Shown in pieces: positions 25,505-33,666 of a stretch of DNA of 64,000 nt. The position numbers and the translations under genes are program-made. Below the pieces are notes generated by a model. It had not been told where the DNA came from, did no database searches, and worked only from the letters and a program-made list of their open reading frames with translations. Position 1 is the first letter of the stretch. Each line of letters begins with the position of its first letter. The DNA comes from Microbacterium hatanonis (GTDB taxonomy: Bacteria; Actinomycetota; Actinomycetes; Actinomycetales; Microbacteriaceae), in the NCBI RefSeq assembly GCF_008017415.1, contig NZ_VRSV01000002.1:1240001-1304000 (forward strand), written 5' to 3'.

Positions 25505-28500
25505 GTGACGTCATCACGTCTTCCCCGTCCATCGCGCGGGAGATCCGCGCGCACCACCGGCCGCGCGCTCGTCGCCGTCGTCGTCGCCTCGGCGCTCACC
25601 CTCGCCGGCGGAGTCGCCGCGCACGCGGTCGAGTCGGCGGTGCCCGTCGCCCCGAACCCCGCGCTCGCCGATCACTGCGACCTCAACCTCGCCATCAGCC
25701 TCGATCTGTCGAACTCGGTCACCGACCAGCAGCTCGCGCAGGCGCGCTCCGAACTCGCAGGCCTCGCCGACGCGCTCGAGGGCTACCCGGTCAAGCTCGC
25801 CATGCACACGTTCGCCTCGAACGCCCCGGCGACCTCCGCGGCATCCAACGCCCCCCTGCCCCTCACCTCGCTCAGCACCGACGCCGGCGTGCAGGCCTTC
25901 GACGCCTACGTCAAGGGCGTGCAGCGCCCCGCGCAGGCGCAGGGCGGCACGAACTGGGACCGCGCCTTCGCCGCGGTCACGGCCTCGACCGAGTCGTACG
26001 ACGCGCTGCTGCTCGTGACCGACGGCAACCCCACCCAGTACGGCAGCCCCGCGCAGGGCCCCGGGAACTCCACCAACCAGGCCACGATCGACGCCGCCGT
26101 CACCAGCGCGAACGCGCTCAAGGGCGAAGGCGTGCGCGTCATCCCGATCGGCGTGCAGGACAACCTCAGCGGGCAGCCGCTCGCGGAGTTCCGCCAGCAC
26201 GTCGCGCAGGTGTCGGGCCCGACCCAGGGGAGCGACTACTACCTCGCCGGCTTCAGCGGTCTGCAGTCGACGCTGCTCGACATCGTCAACGCGAACTGCG
26301 CCACGATCGACCTGGAGAAGACCGGCACGCTCGCGGCCGGCAGCCTCGGCAACGTCGGCGACACGGTCGACTACGCCTTCACCGTGACGAACACGGGCGC
26401 CGTGCAGTTGCGCGATGTGCAGCTCTCCGACCCCAAGCCCGGTCTGTCGGCCATCACGTTCGGCACCTGGCCGGGCGCGACCGGCACGCTCGATCCCGGA
26501 CAGTCGGTCACGGCGAAGGCCACATACACGCTCACCGCCGCCGACGTGACCGCCGGCGAGGTGGGCAATACGGCGACGGCGACAGGTCTGCCGCCTGCGG
26601 GCTCGCGCGTCAGCGACGAATCGCCCGCGCTCGTCGTGCTGCCCGACCCCGTGCCCGCGATCAGCCTCGACAAGACCGGCGTGCTCACCGGTGACACGGT
26701 CGCCTACACGTTCGTCGTCACCAACACCGGCACCGTGCCGCTCTCGGGCGTGACGCTGACGGATGAGCTGCCCGGTCTCTCGGCGATCACCTTCGGCACG
26801 TGGCCGGGAGCCACCGGCGCCCTCGCCCCGGGCCAGAAGGTCACCGCGACCGCGTCGTACACGCTCACGCAGGCCGACCGCGACCGCGGCGACATCGCCA
26901 ACACGGCGACGGCGACGGGCACCCCGCCGACCGGACCCGCCGTCTCGGACGAGGACGACGTCGAGCTGCCCGTGCCCCAGGCTCCGGGAATCTCGCTCGA
27001 CAAGACCGGCGTCCTCGAGGGCGACAGCATCCGCTACTCGTTCGTGGTCACCAACACCGGCAACGTCACGCTCACCGGCGTGACGCTCGCCGACGAGCTG
27101 CCCGGCATCTCGGCGATCACCTTCGGCACCTGGCCGGGAGCCACCGGCGCCCTCGCCCCGGGCCAGAAGGTCACCGCGACCGCGTCGTACACGCTCGCCC
27201 AGGCCGACCGCGACCGCGGCGAGGTCGAGAACACCGCCACCACGACCGGCACCCCGCCGAAGGGCGCACCCGTCACCGACACCGACGAGTTCACCCAGCC
27301 GCTCGCGGCGAACCCCGGGATCGACATCGTCAAGACCGGTGTGCTCACCGGTGACACCATCGCGTACACGTTCGTCGTCACCAATACCGGCGACGTGACG
27401 CTCTCGGGCGTGACCGTCACCGACCCCCTCCCGGGTCTGTCGGCCGTGACCTTCGGCGCGTGGCCCGGCCAGGCGGGCGTGCTCGCCCCCGGGCAGAAAG
27501 TCACCGCGACGGCGGCGTACACGCTCACCCAGAACGACCGTGACAACGGAGAGGTCGTCAACACGGCGACCACCGGCGGCACCCCTCCCACGGGACCGCG
27601 CGTCACGGACCAGGACGGCTTTGACCAGCCCGTGCCGACGGCACCCGGCATCGGGCTGGTCAAGGTCGGCGCCCTCGACGGCGACACGATCGGCTACACG
27701 TTCACCGTCACCAACACCGGCAACGTCACGCTGCGCGGCGTCGAGCTGAGCGACGAGCTCGCAGGCCTCTCCGACATCGTGTTCGGCGACTGGCCGGCGG
27801 CGACCGGAACGCTCGCCCCCGGGCAGTCGGTGACCGCCACCGCGTCGTACGAGCTCACGCAGCCCGACCGCGACCGCGGCGAGGTGCTCAACACCGCGAC
27901 CGTCACCGCAACCCCGCCGAAGGGCGACGACGTCACCGACGAGGACGACGCCGAGGTTCCCGTACCGCAGGCGCCGGGCATCCAGCTGGTCAAGTCGGGC
28001 GAACTCGAGGGCAGCAGCATCCGCTACTCCTTCGACGTGACGAACGTCGGCGACGTGACGCTTCGCGGCGTGACGATCGCAGACGAGCTCGAGGGGCTCT
28101 CCGACATCGCGTTCGGCGAATGGCCGGCGACCGCGGGCGAGCTCGCCCCCGGGCAGTCGGTGACCGCCACGGCGAGCTACGCCCTGACGCAGGCCGACCG
28201 CGACGCGGGATCGGTCGTCAACGTCGCCGAGGCCACCGGCACCCCGCCGGGCGGTACCGACGTGACGGACGACGACTCGGCCGAGGTTCCCGTGCCGCAG
28301 AACCCGTCGATCGGGCTGGTGAAGACCGGCGCGCAGGACGGCGCGCTCGTGCGCTTCTCGTTCGCGATCACGAACACCGGTGACGTCACCCTCCACGGGG
28401 TCGCGCTCTCCGACGACCTCGCCGGGCTCTCGGCGATCTCGTTCGGCGCATGGCCCGGGGCGGACGGCGTGCTCGCACCCGGCCAGTCGGTGACCGCGTC

Positions 28501-28750
28501 GGCGGTCTACGTCGTGACCGACGCCGACCGTGCCGCGGGGGTCGTCGTGAACGTCGCGGAGGCGACGGGCACGCCGCCGACCGGTGCGAGCGTGACCGAC
28601 GAGGCCGACGTCCGCGTCACGATCGTCGCGGCGCTCGCCGCGACCGGTTTCACCGCCGAGCGCCTCGGATCCGTCGCGCTGTTCGCGATGCTGACGATCG
28701 CCCTCGGAGCGGCCGCCGTCGTGACCGTGCGACGCCGGAGCCGCGTCTGA
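25505..28750 (+). CDS. Cell-wall-anchored VWA protein with seven beta-sandwich repeats
   Basis: 1081 residues. GTG start with AAGGAG ten bases upstream; a long Sec signal ends near AHA (about residue 41). A von Willebrand A domain follows, with MIDAS DLSNS (Asp67-Ser71) and LLVTDGNPTQ. From residue 268 come seven DUF11/DUF7507-like repeats of the form KTG-L-GDT-Y-F-VTNTG-V-L-GV ... LAPGQ-VTATA-Y-LTQADRD; repeats 2 to 7 are exactly 110 residues each. The C-terminus LAATG (residues 1044-1048), a hydrophobic helix and RRRSR form a sorting signal of the LAxTG class E type. It is probably a surface adhesin or scaffold; the ligand is unknown. Confidence 0.9.
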   Translation: MTSSRLPRPSRGRSARTTGRALVAVVVASALTLAGGVAAHAVESAVPVAPNPALADHCDLNLAISLDLSNSVTDQQLAQARSELAGLADALEGYPVKLAMHTFASNAPATSAASNAPLPLTSLSTDAGVQAFDAYVKGVQRPAQAQGGTNWDRAFAAVTASTESYDALLLVTDGNPTQYGSPAQGPGNSTNQATIDAAVTSANALKGEGVRVIPIGVQDNLSGQPLAEFRQHVAQVSGPTQGSDYYLAGFSGLQSTLLDIVNANCATIDLEKTGTLAAGSLGNVGDTVDYAFTVTNTGAVQLRDVQLSDPKPGLSAITFGTWPGATGTLDPGQSVTAKATYTLTAADVTAGEVGNTATATGLPPAGSRVSDESPALVVLPDPVPAISLDKTGVLTGDTVAYTFVVTNTGTVPLSGVTLTDELPGLSAITFGTWPGATGALAPGQKVTATASYTLTQADRDRGDIANTATATGTPPTGPAVSDEDDVELPVPQAPGISLDKTGVLEGDSIRYSFVVTNTGNVTLTGVTLADELPGISAITFGTWPGATGALAPGQKVTATASYTLAQADRDRGEVENTATTTGTPPKGAPVTDTDEFTQPLAANPGIDIVKTGVLTGDTIAYTFVVTNTGDVTLSGVTVTDPLPGLSAVTFGAWPGQAGVLAPGQKVTATAAYTLTQNDRDNGEVVNTATTGGTPPTGPRVTDQDGFDQPVPTAPGIGLVKVGALDGDTIGYTFTVTNTGNVTLRGVELSDELAGLSDIVFGDWPAATGTLAPGQSVTATASYELTQPDRDRGEVLNTATVTATPPKGDDVTDEDDAEVPVPQAPGIQLVKSGELEGSSIRYSFDVTNVGDVTLRGVTIADELEGLSDIAFGEWPATAGELAPGQSVTATASYALTQADRDAGSVVNVAEATGTPPGGTDVTDDDSAEVPVPQNPSIGLVKTGAQDGALVRFSFAITNTGDVTLHGVALSDDLAGLSAISFGAWPGADGVLAPGQSVTASAVYVVTDADRAAGVVVNVAEATGTPPTGASVTDEADVRVTIVAALAATGFTAERLGSVALFAMLTIALGAAAVVTVRRRSRV
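26306..28630 (+). repeat. Tandem coding repeat array, 330-bp period
   Basis: Seven in-frame units start at 26306, 26660, 26990, 27320, 27650, 27980 and 28310. The first is 354 bp and the rest are exactly 330 bp apart. Units 2 and 3 are nearly identical over long stretches, pointing to recent duplication or gene conversion. Confidence 0.92.
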
Positions 28751-28767
28751 GCACCTGATCGCTGAAT

Positions 28768-28800
28768 GAGCCGCCCCGGGACGCGTTCCCGGGGCGGCTC
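28768..28800 (+). terminator. Strong hairpin after the VWA gene
   Basis: Arms GAGCCGCCCCGGGA and TCCCGGGGCGGCTC pair perfectly (14 bp) around a 5-base loop, followed by TTCGG. It begins 18 bases after the stop. The remaining 159 bases up to the next gene hold no recognised feature. Confidence 0.8.
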
Positions 28801-28959
28801 TTCGGTGCCTCGGGGCGCGACGCGAGTTCGAGGGAGAGCAGCATCCGGCCGACCTAGCACACACCCCCGTTCGATCGGTATGCCCGGGTCGCTGTCGGGA
28901 GTCGCCGTTATGTTCGGATACGACTCGTCAGCAGAGGGTCTCGAGCATCGGAGAAGCGA

Positions 28960-29196
28960 GTGAGCACGGTTGAGGTCGATCGTCCCGGAGCGGGGGTCGT
29001 CTGGGCGCGCGTCGAAGACGGCTTCCACGTGGGCAGCAGGGGTGGCGAGTTCCTCGGCTACATCGATCGACAGCGCGACGGCCGATGGTTGGCGTGCGAC
29101 CTGTACTCGCGCGAGGTCGGGCTGTTCGCCGACCTGACGGCGGCGATGAAGGCGCTGACCGCGGTCGAGGCCTCCGAGCGGTTGCGCCGGCGATGA
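28960..29196 (+). CDS. Small hypothetical protein coupled to BLUF gene
   Basis: 78 residues, GTG start with GAGAAG close upstream. The sequence is short, mixed alpha/beta, with WARVEDGFHVGSRGGEFLGYID followed by a helix rich in Ala and Leu; no membrane segment or signal. No family is recognised. The stop overlaps the ATG of the BLUF photoreceptor gene (ATGA), so the two are co-translated, and a role as partner or output of the light sensor is a reasonable guess only. Confidence 0.72.
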   Translation: MSTVEVDRPGAGVVWARVEDGFHVGSRGGEFLGYIDRQRDGRWLACDLYSREVGLFADLTAAMKALTAVEASERLRRR

Positions 29197-29633
29197 CCAC
29201 CGAGCTGCTGTCGATCCTGTACTCGAGCCGGGCCGCCGAACCCTTCGACGACGACCGGCTCCGCGCCCTCCTCGCCCAGAGCCGCGAGAACAATGCACGA
29301 CACGACCTCACCGGGATGCTGCTCTACCGCGGCGGCCGGTTCGTGCAGGTGCTCGAAGGCCCCGAGAGCACCGTGCGCGAGCTCGTCGCGACGATCGGCG
29401 CCGACCCCCGCCACACGAACATGCGGGTGCTCTTCGAGGAGCACCTCGAGGAACGACAGTTCGCCGAGTGGACGATGGGGTACGAACCGATCTCCGAGCC
29501 GCGCGAGGAGAAGCCGGCGGCGTTCCGCGACACCTTCGACGACCTCGAGGTCGGCGACGACGCCACGGCGACCCTGCGAGCGGTGCGAGAACTGAGTCTC
29601 TGGTTCCGCGTGCGCTCCTCACGCGGGCAGTAG
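29193..29633 (+). CDS. BLUF-domain blue-light photoreceptor
   Basis: 146 residues, essentially one BLUF domain with a short helical tail. The flavin-site residues are present: Tyr10 (LLSILYSS), Asn33/34 (SRENNARHDLTG), Gln52 (FVQVLEG) and the FAEWTMGY segment with the semi-conserved Trp and Met. Such short proteins bind FAD and signal through a partner, since there is no output domain of their own. The partner may be the co-translated 78-residue protein. A hairpin at 29632-29651 ends the unit. Confidence 0.93.
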   Translation: MTTELLSILYSSRAAEPFDDDRLRALLAQSRENNARHDLTGMLLYRGGRFVQVLEGPESTVRELVATIGADPRHTNMRVLFEEHLEERQFAEWTMGYEPISEPREEKPAAFRDTFDDLEVGDDATATLRAVRELSLWFRVRSSRGQ

Positions 29634-29651
29634 CCCGGCGGACTCCGGGCT
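29632..29651 (+). terminator. Hairpin at the end of the BLUF gene
   Basis: Perfect 7-bp arms AGCCCGG/CCGGGCT with a 6-base loop, starting on the stop codon. Confidence 0.55.
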
Positions 29652-29690
29652 CGCGGGCCGCCGCGGTGCGGCGTCTCGGGCGTAGGAGAT

Positions 29691-29775
29691 GGCGCCGGCG
29701 TAGGACGATTCGCGGAGCATCGTCCTACCTGCGCTCCATTGCCTGCGCCGGGAACGCCGGGTCGGCGTCTCGTGA
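29691..29775. repeat. Dispersed intergenic repeat with hairpin, copy A
   Basis: Starts with GGCGCCGGCGTAGGACGAT, identical for 19 bases to 31513-31531, and stays recognisably similar for about 80 bases. Contains a perfect 9-bp hairpin TAGGACGAT/ATCGTCCTA (29701-29727). Located between the converging BLUF and TetR genes. Confidence 0.65.
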
Positions 29776-30489
29776 CTACTGCGAGAGGTCTCGGCTCAGG
29801 CGGTCGAGCAGGTTCTCGAGCGAGACCTCGAACTCCTCGTCGCTGCGGTCCTCGCTGAGCAGCGCGCGGAGTCGGCTCACCTCCGGGGCGTGGGCCAGGC
29901 TCATCTCGCCGTCGCCCTCGGGGATCGTCGCGTTCCCCTCATCGAGCGGCTCCTCGACGGGAGCCGTCTCGGCACCTCGGACAGCCGACTCGAGAAGCAG
30001 GTGCCCGAGGAGGAAGCTGCTGAACGACCGATAGGCGTCGACGGCCTGCTCGTCGGTGAAACCGTGGCCGATCAGCGTGGCGAGGAAGGTATTCACGACC
30101 TCGACGCTCCGCAGCGGTGGTCGCAGCCACGGGGCCGCGGGATGGCGGGTGGCGACGAGGGGGAACGCCATCGGATGCTCGATCGCGATGCGGCGCACCT
30201 CGTGCGCGACCGTCTGCAGGAACCCCTGCCAATGGTCGGTCACCTCGTCATCGAGGTTCGCGTTGAGGTCGGCCATGAGCAGCGCCACGACGCCTTCGAG
30301 CAGGTCCTCTCGTCCGTGCACGTAGCGGTAGAGAGACATCGCCTCCACATCGAGCTCCTGCGCGAGCGACCTCATGGACAGTCCCTGTGCCCCGGATCGG
30401 TCGATCTGGCCCAGGGCGGTCGCGAGGATGAGGTCGCGGCGCAGTCTGGGCTCCGAGGGGCGCCCCGGCTTCTTCGTCTGACGTGCCAC
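29776..30489 (-). CDS. TetR-family transcriptional regulator
   Basis: 237 residues. The helix-turn-helix covers about residues 20-60 (AQGLSMRSLAQELDVEAMSLYRYV), preceded by a basic arm (KKPGRPSEPRLRR). The C-terminal domain is of the TetR_C type with an acidic tail, binding an unknown ligand. GTG at 30489 is chosen because AAGGAGG sits seven bases upstream; an ATG at 30516 has no SD. It is transcribed away from the 30616 membrane gene, and a perfect palindrome between them (30572-30586) is its likely operator. It probably represses that gene and perhaps itself. Confidence 0.88.
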   Translation of the reverse strand: MARQTKKPGRPSEPRLRRDLILATALGQIDRSGAQGLSMRSLAQELDVEAMSLYRYVHGREDLLEGVVALLMADLNANLDDEVTDHWQGFLQTVAHEVRRIAIEHPMAFPLVATRHPAAPWLRPPLRSVEVVNTFLATLIGHGFTDEQAVDAYRSFSSFLLGHLLLESAVRGAETAPVEEPLDEGNATIPEGDGEMSLAHAPEVSRLRALLSEDRSDEEFEVSLENLLDRLSRDLSQ

Positions 30490-30571
30490 AGAGTCGCCTC
30501 CTTCGCGTCGTCCCATTATCGCTTTTGCGCACCGCTGTCTACGGAGGTCCGGTCGCCGGTCAACGGGAGAG

Positions 30572-30586
30572 ACTTACGCTGTAAGT
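30572..30586. promoter_or_regulatory. Probable TetR operator
   Basis: ACTTAC-GCT-GTAAGT is a perfect 6-3-6 palindrome, a geometry typical of TetR sites, 30 bases before the membrane-protein ATG and in the divergent intergenic region. Confidence 0.65.
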
Positions 30587-30615
30587 TTTCGCATCTTCGT
30601 CCTGAAGGGACAATC

Positions 30616-31389
30616 ATGAACTTCCCCCAAGCATTGGAAGGGGGGCTTGCGGCCGTCATCGCGTTCGTGCCCCTGGCCCTGCTGTTCCTCCTCATCCTCG
30701 TCGTCGGTCTCATCGTCGCGAAGCTGATCTCGAAGGGCCTCGAGAAGCTGCTCGAGAAGGTCGGATTCGACCGGCTCGTCGAGCGCGGCGGCATCAAGAA
30801 GGCCCTCGCGAAGTCGAAGCTCGACGCCTCCGACATCGTCGCCAAGATCGTCTACTACGCGCTCGTGCTGTTCGTCCTGCAGTTCGCGTTCGGAGTCTTC
30901 GGGCCCAACCCGGTCAGTGATCTGCTCGAGGGCATCATCGCCTTCCTGCCGAAGATCATCGTCGCGATCGTCATCGTCGTGATCGCCGCGGCCATCGCCG
31001 CCGGTGCCAAGGCGCTCATCCAGAACACCCTGGGCGGCCTCTCGTACGGAAAGATCCTCGGCAACATCGTCGCGATCTTCATCCTGTTCCTCGGCGTCAC
31101 GGCAGCGCTCAACCAGGTCGAGGTGGCCACGACCGTCACGACGCCGATCCTGATCGCCGTTCTCGCCATCATCGCCGGCGTCATCATCGTCGGCGCCGGC
31201 GGAGGCCTCATCAAGCCGATGCAGCAGCGGTGGGAAGCCCTGCTGACCAAGGCGGAGGAGGAAGCGCCGAAGATCCAGCAGGAGGCGCAGAAGGCTCCCT
31301 CCGTCGCGGATCAGGCCGCACAGGCCGCGCAGCAGGCGCAGGCCGCGACCCGCAGCCAGCCCCAGCGCCCGCCGCTCCCGCGCGGCTGA
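30616..31389 (+). CDS. TM_helix-repeat membrane protein, mechanosensitive-channel related
   Basis: 257 residues. GAAGGGA precedes the ATG. Four hydrophobic helices include the conserved TM-helix repeat pairs with the glycine/alanine-rich AFLPKIIVAIVIVVIAAAIA and NTLGGLSYGKILGNIV, as in the PF05552 family related to MscS-type proteins but without the MscS beta domain. The cytoplasmic tail is Ala/Gln-rich and probably coiled coil (QQAQAATRSQPQRPP). Likely controlled by the divergent TetR regulator; a role in osmotic or envelope stress is inferred. Confidence 0.83.
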   Translation: MNFPQALEGGLAAVIAFVPLALLFLLILVVGLIVAKLISKGLEKLLEKVGFDRLVERGGIKKALAKSKLDASDIVAKIVYYALVLFVLQFAFGVFGPNPVSDLLEGIIAFLPKIIVAIVIVVIAAAIAAGAKALIQNTLGGLSYGKILGNIVAIFILFLGVTAALNQVEVATTVTTPILIAVLAIIAGVIIVGAGGGLIKPMQQRWEALLTKAEEEAPKIQQEAQKAPSVADQAAQAAQQAQAATRSQPQRPPLPRG

Positions 31390-31404
31390 CGCGTCACCAC
31401 CTCC

Positions 31405-31436
31405 GGGCCGATCCCGCCGCTCTGCGGGGTCGGCCC
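31405..31436 (+). terminator. Hairpin after the TM_helix gene
   Basis: GGGCCGATCCCGC pairs with GCGGGGTCGGCCC (13 positions, one G-T wobble) around a 6-base loop, followed by TTCGG. Confidence 0.7.
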
Positions 31437-31512
31437 TTCGGCGTGCCCGGGCGGGGTGCCCGGGCGACGTGCGGGCAGAAGGCGGCGCTGGGGCGGAACG
31501 GGCGGAGGAGAC

Positions 31513-31595
31513 GGCGCCGGCGTAGGACGATCTGGCGCGCAGCATCCTGCGTGCGCGTCTTCTCCTGTGCCGGATACGCCGGAACGGGATGCGGC
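31513..31595. repeat. Dispersed intergenic repeat, copy B
   Basis: Shares GGCGCCGGCGTAGGACGAT exactly with copy A at 29691 and then GCATC, TGCGC and GCCGG words in the same order. The hairpin seen in copy A is imperfect here. Lies between the converging TM_helix and PepSY genes. Confidence 0.6.
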
Positions 31596-31608
31596 GGCCG
31601 TGCCGCGG

Positions 31609-32178
31609 CTACCGATCGACGCGAAGGATCGCGCCGTCGACGACGGCCACGTACACCTCGACGTCGTCGGTGAACGACACCTCCCAGGCGAGCTGCCCCT
31701 CGACGTCGTCGCTCACGCTGATCTCATCGACCGACCCCGATCCGTGCCCGTCGATCGCGGCCTGCAGAGCGACGGCGAGCGTGATGCCCGCGGCGTCCAG
31801 GGCGCGGCGGTCGTCGTCGTCGACGGTGTCGTCGGTGTCGGTCGAGACCACCTCGGCGCCGTCGCCGGACGTGCGCACCTCGGCGTCGGTGTCGCCGACC
31901 GCCACGCGCACCTCCCAGAGGCCGTCGTCGAGCTCCAGCTCGTACGCGATGCCCTGGGTCTCGTCTTCGGCCGTGGTGATCGCGGCGAATGCGGCGTCAT
32001 TGCCCGTGGCCGCAGCATCCGTCGACGGGCTCTGCTGCGGCGGCGCGGCGGGTGCGGTCGACGTGGGAGGGGCCTCGACGGGCAGCGTGGTGCTCGTGCA
32101 TCCGGCGAGCACCAGCGCGGTCGCGGCGAGGGCGCCCAGGGCGGCGGTCGGGCGGAGGATCCTGTGTCGGTGGGGCAT
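31609..32178 (-). CDS. PepSY-type lipoprotein
   Basis: 189 residues. Start at the ATG giving MPHRHRILRP; the signal ends in LVLAGC (Cys28). A Thr/Pro/Ala linker is followed by two PepSY-like halves: AITTAEDETQGIAYELELDDGL-WEVRV and ALQAAIDGHGSGSVDEI ... WEVSFTDDVEVYVAV. PepSY domains often inhibit proteases or bind signals outside the membrane. Strongly acidic middle (DTDDTVDDDD). Longer in-frame upstream sequence lacks a start signal and is ignored. The 280-bp gap upstream holds no recognised gene. Confidence 0.82.
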   Translation of the reverse strand: MPHRHRILRPTAALGALAATALVLAGCTSTTLPVEAPPTSTAPAAPPQQSPSTDAAATGNDAAFAAITTAEDETQGIAYELELDDGLWEVRVAVGDTDAEVRTSGDGAEVVSTDTDDTVDDDDRRALDAAGITLAVALQAAIDGHGSGSVDEISVSDDVEGQLAWEVSFTDDVEVYVAVVDGAILRVDR

Positions 32179-32458
32179 GGCGGCCACGATATCCGCGGCG
32201 CCTGAGCAGGCCGTGACGGTTGCGCGACTCCGCGCCGGAGGTTCGCTCACGCGGCTCATTCGTTCTCGCGCTGCTCGTGCGCTCCCGCGCTGCGCGTCTG
32301 AACGCAGCGCGCCGAAAGGGCAGCGCGAGAGTGCGGGGTCGGTGGCGCAGCATCCGCCCCATCTCGCGGGATACGCGGGCGAGCCGCCGAGCGCAAGCCC
32401 GGGATCACCCGAATCGCCGCGACCTACGGTGAGGGCTCCCCCGAGAGACGAGTCACCG

Positions 32459-32578
32459 ATGTTCCGCTTCCTGCTCCGCTTCGCCCCTGTGCTGTACCCG
32501 ATCGCACGCAAGCTCTGGCGCTCGCGCCAGGCGAAGAACGCCGGTCAGACCCCGCCGACTGGCACCACGCGCCGCTGA
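32459..32578 (+). CDS. Very small hydrophobic/basic protein
   Basis: 39 residues: one hydrophobic N-terminal helix (FRFLLRFAPVLYPIA) followed by a basic tail (RKLWRSRQAKNAG). It is too short to assign by family, but the amphipathic start and basic tail suggest a membrane-associated microprotein. A weak purine-rich GAGAGACGAG precedes the ATG. The SDR gene begins 48 bases later under its own promoter. Confidence is moderate because short ORFs arise by chance. Confidence 0.5.
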   Translation: MFRFLLRFAPVLYPIARKLWRSRQAKNAGQTPPTGTTRR

Positions 32579-32612
32579 GCGCAAGGGTCGGCTCGAGCCC
32601 GGGGCGAGCGCC

Positions 32613-32618
32613 TAACGT
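32613..32618 (+). promoter_or_regulatory. -10 box of a leaderless SDR transcript
   Basis: TAACGT ends seven bases before the ATG at 32626 and no SD is present, so transcription should start at or next to the start codon. Confidence 0.6.
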
Positions 32619-32625
32619 TCCGGGC

Positions 32626-33519
32626 ATGGCTGATCAGTACACCTTCGACAACCCCGTCACCCGCTACGCCCGCGTCGAGCCGCCCGTGCAGCATCAGAGC
32701 GAGCCGGGCGTGCAGGGCGAGATGACGCCCGTTCCCGACCTCGGCGAGAAGACCTACCGCGGAACCGGGCGCCTCACTGGCCGGAAGGCCCTCATCACGG
32801 GCGGCGATTCCGGCATCGGCGGTGCCGTTGCCATCGCCTTCGCCCGCGAAGGCGCCGACGTCGCTATCGTGCACCTGCCCGACGAGCAGGCCGACGCCGA
32901 CCACGTGCTCGGGCTCGTACGTGAGGCCGGACGCACCGGCGTCTCCATCGCGACCGACATCTCGGATGCTGCGGCCTGCCGCGCGCTCGTCGCCGAGGCC
33001 GTCGAGGCGCTCGGCGGACTCGACATCCTCGTGAACAACGCCGGCAAGCAGGTGGCCGTCGACCGCGTGGAAGACCTCAGCGACGAGCAGTTCGAGGAGA
33101 CCTTCCGCACGAACGTGTTCGCCAACTTCTGGATCACCAAGGCCGCGCTCGCGCACCTGCCGGCCGGTGCGAGCATCATCAACACCGCGTCGCTCGAGGC
33201 CTACAAGCCCGCTCCCGACCGGCTCGACTACGCGGCGACCAAGGCCGCCGTGAACAACCTGTCGAAGGGGCTCGCGCAGCAGCTGGCACCGCGGGGGATC
33301 CGCGTGAACGTCGTCGCGCCCGGCCCGACCTGGTCGGCCCTGCAGGTCAGCGGCGGCGTCTCGGACGAGCAGATGACGGCCTTCGACGACGAGAGCACCT
33401 ACCAGCGCGCCGGGCAGCCCGCCGAGATCGCACCCGCCTTCGTGTTCCTCGCGTCGGCCGAGTCGAGCTACGTCTCGGGCGAGACGCTGAACGTGAACGG
33501 CGGCATGGTCACGCCGTAG
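32626..33519 (+). CDS. Short-chain dehydrogenase/reductase (YghA/general-stress type)
   Basis: 297 residues. An N-terminal extension of about 45 residues precedes the NAD(P) motif TGGDSGIG, then NNAG, the catalytic Ser in INTASLEAY and YAATK (Tyr and Lys), and a C-terminal SYVSGETLNVNGG. The extension and the VHLPDEQADAD loop after the second strand match the YghA/GSP39 group of general-stress SDRs. Substrate is unknown; cytoplasmic. The gene is predicted leaderless, and the tandem palindromes at 33541-33714 follow it. Confidence 0.9.
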   Translation: MADQYTFDNPVTRYARVEPPVQHQSEPGVQGEMTPVPDLGEKTYRGTGRLTGRKALITGGDSGIGGAVAIAFAREGADVAIVHLPDEQADADHVLGLVREAGRTGVSIATDISDAAACRALVAEAVEALGGLDILVNNAGKQVAVDRVEDLSDEQFEETFRTNVFANFWITKAALAHLPAGASIINTASLEAYKPAPDRLDYAATKAAVNNLSKGLAQQLAPRGIRVNVVAPGPTWSALQVSGGVSDEQMTAFDDESTYQRAGQPAEIAPAFVFLASAESSYVSGETLNVNGGMVTP

Positions 33520-33540
33520 CGCGCGTTTCTCTCGTCGAGA

Positions 33541-33588
33541 TGCCAAGACACCCGGACGGGCGAGCACGTGTGTCCGGGTGTCTTGGCA
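33541..33588. repeat. Perfect 17-bp-arm inverted repeat, copy 1
   Basis: TGCCAAGACACCCGGAC and its exact complement flank a 14-base spacer (GGGCGAGCACGTGT). It starts 21 bases after the SDR stop and is repeated 126 bp downstream. Confidence 0.85.
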
Positions 33589-33666
33589 CCTCGGGGGGGG
33601 GACGGTACGCGCGGCGGCGGCGGATGCTGCGCAGGGCGCCCGTGGCGCGGGTGTCGCTCGTCGAGA

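Noticed and set aside
26306..28630. Regular repeats as a CRISPR array
   Set aside because: The 330-bp units are in-frame protein repeats inside one gene, not short repeats with unique spacers.
25514..28864. Minus-strand open frame of 1116 codons opposite the VWA gene
   Set aside because: It mirrors the 330-bp repeats of the plus-strand gene, has Arg/Gly-rich nonsense composition and no start signal; long antisense frames are normal at this GC content.
29776..30516. ATG start at 30516 for the TetR regulator
   Set aside because: No SD precedes it, while GTG 30489 has AAGGAGG seven bases upstream.
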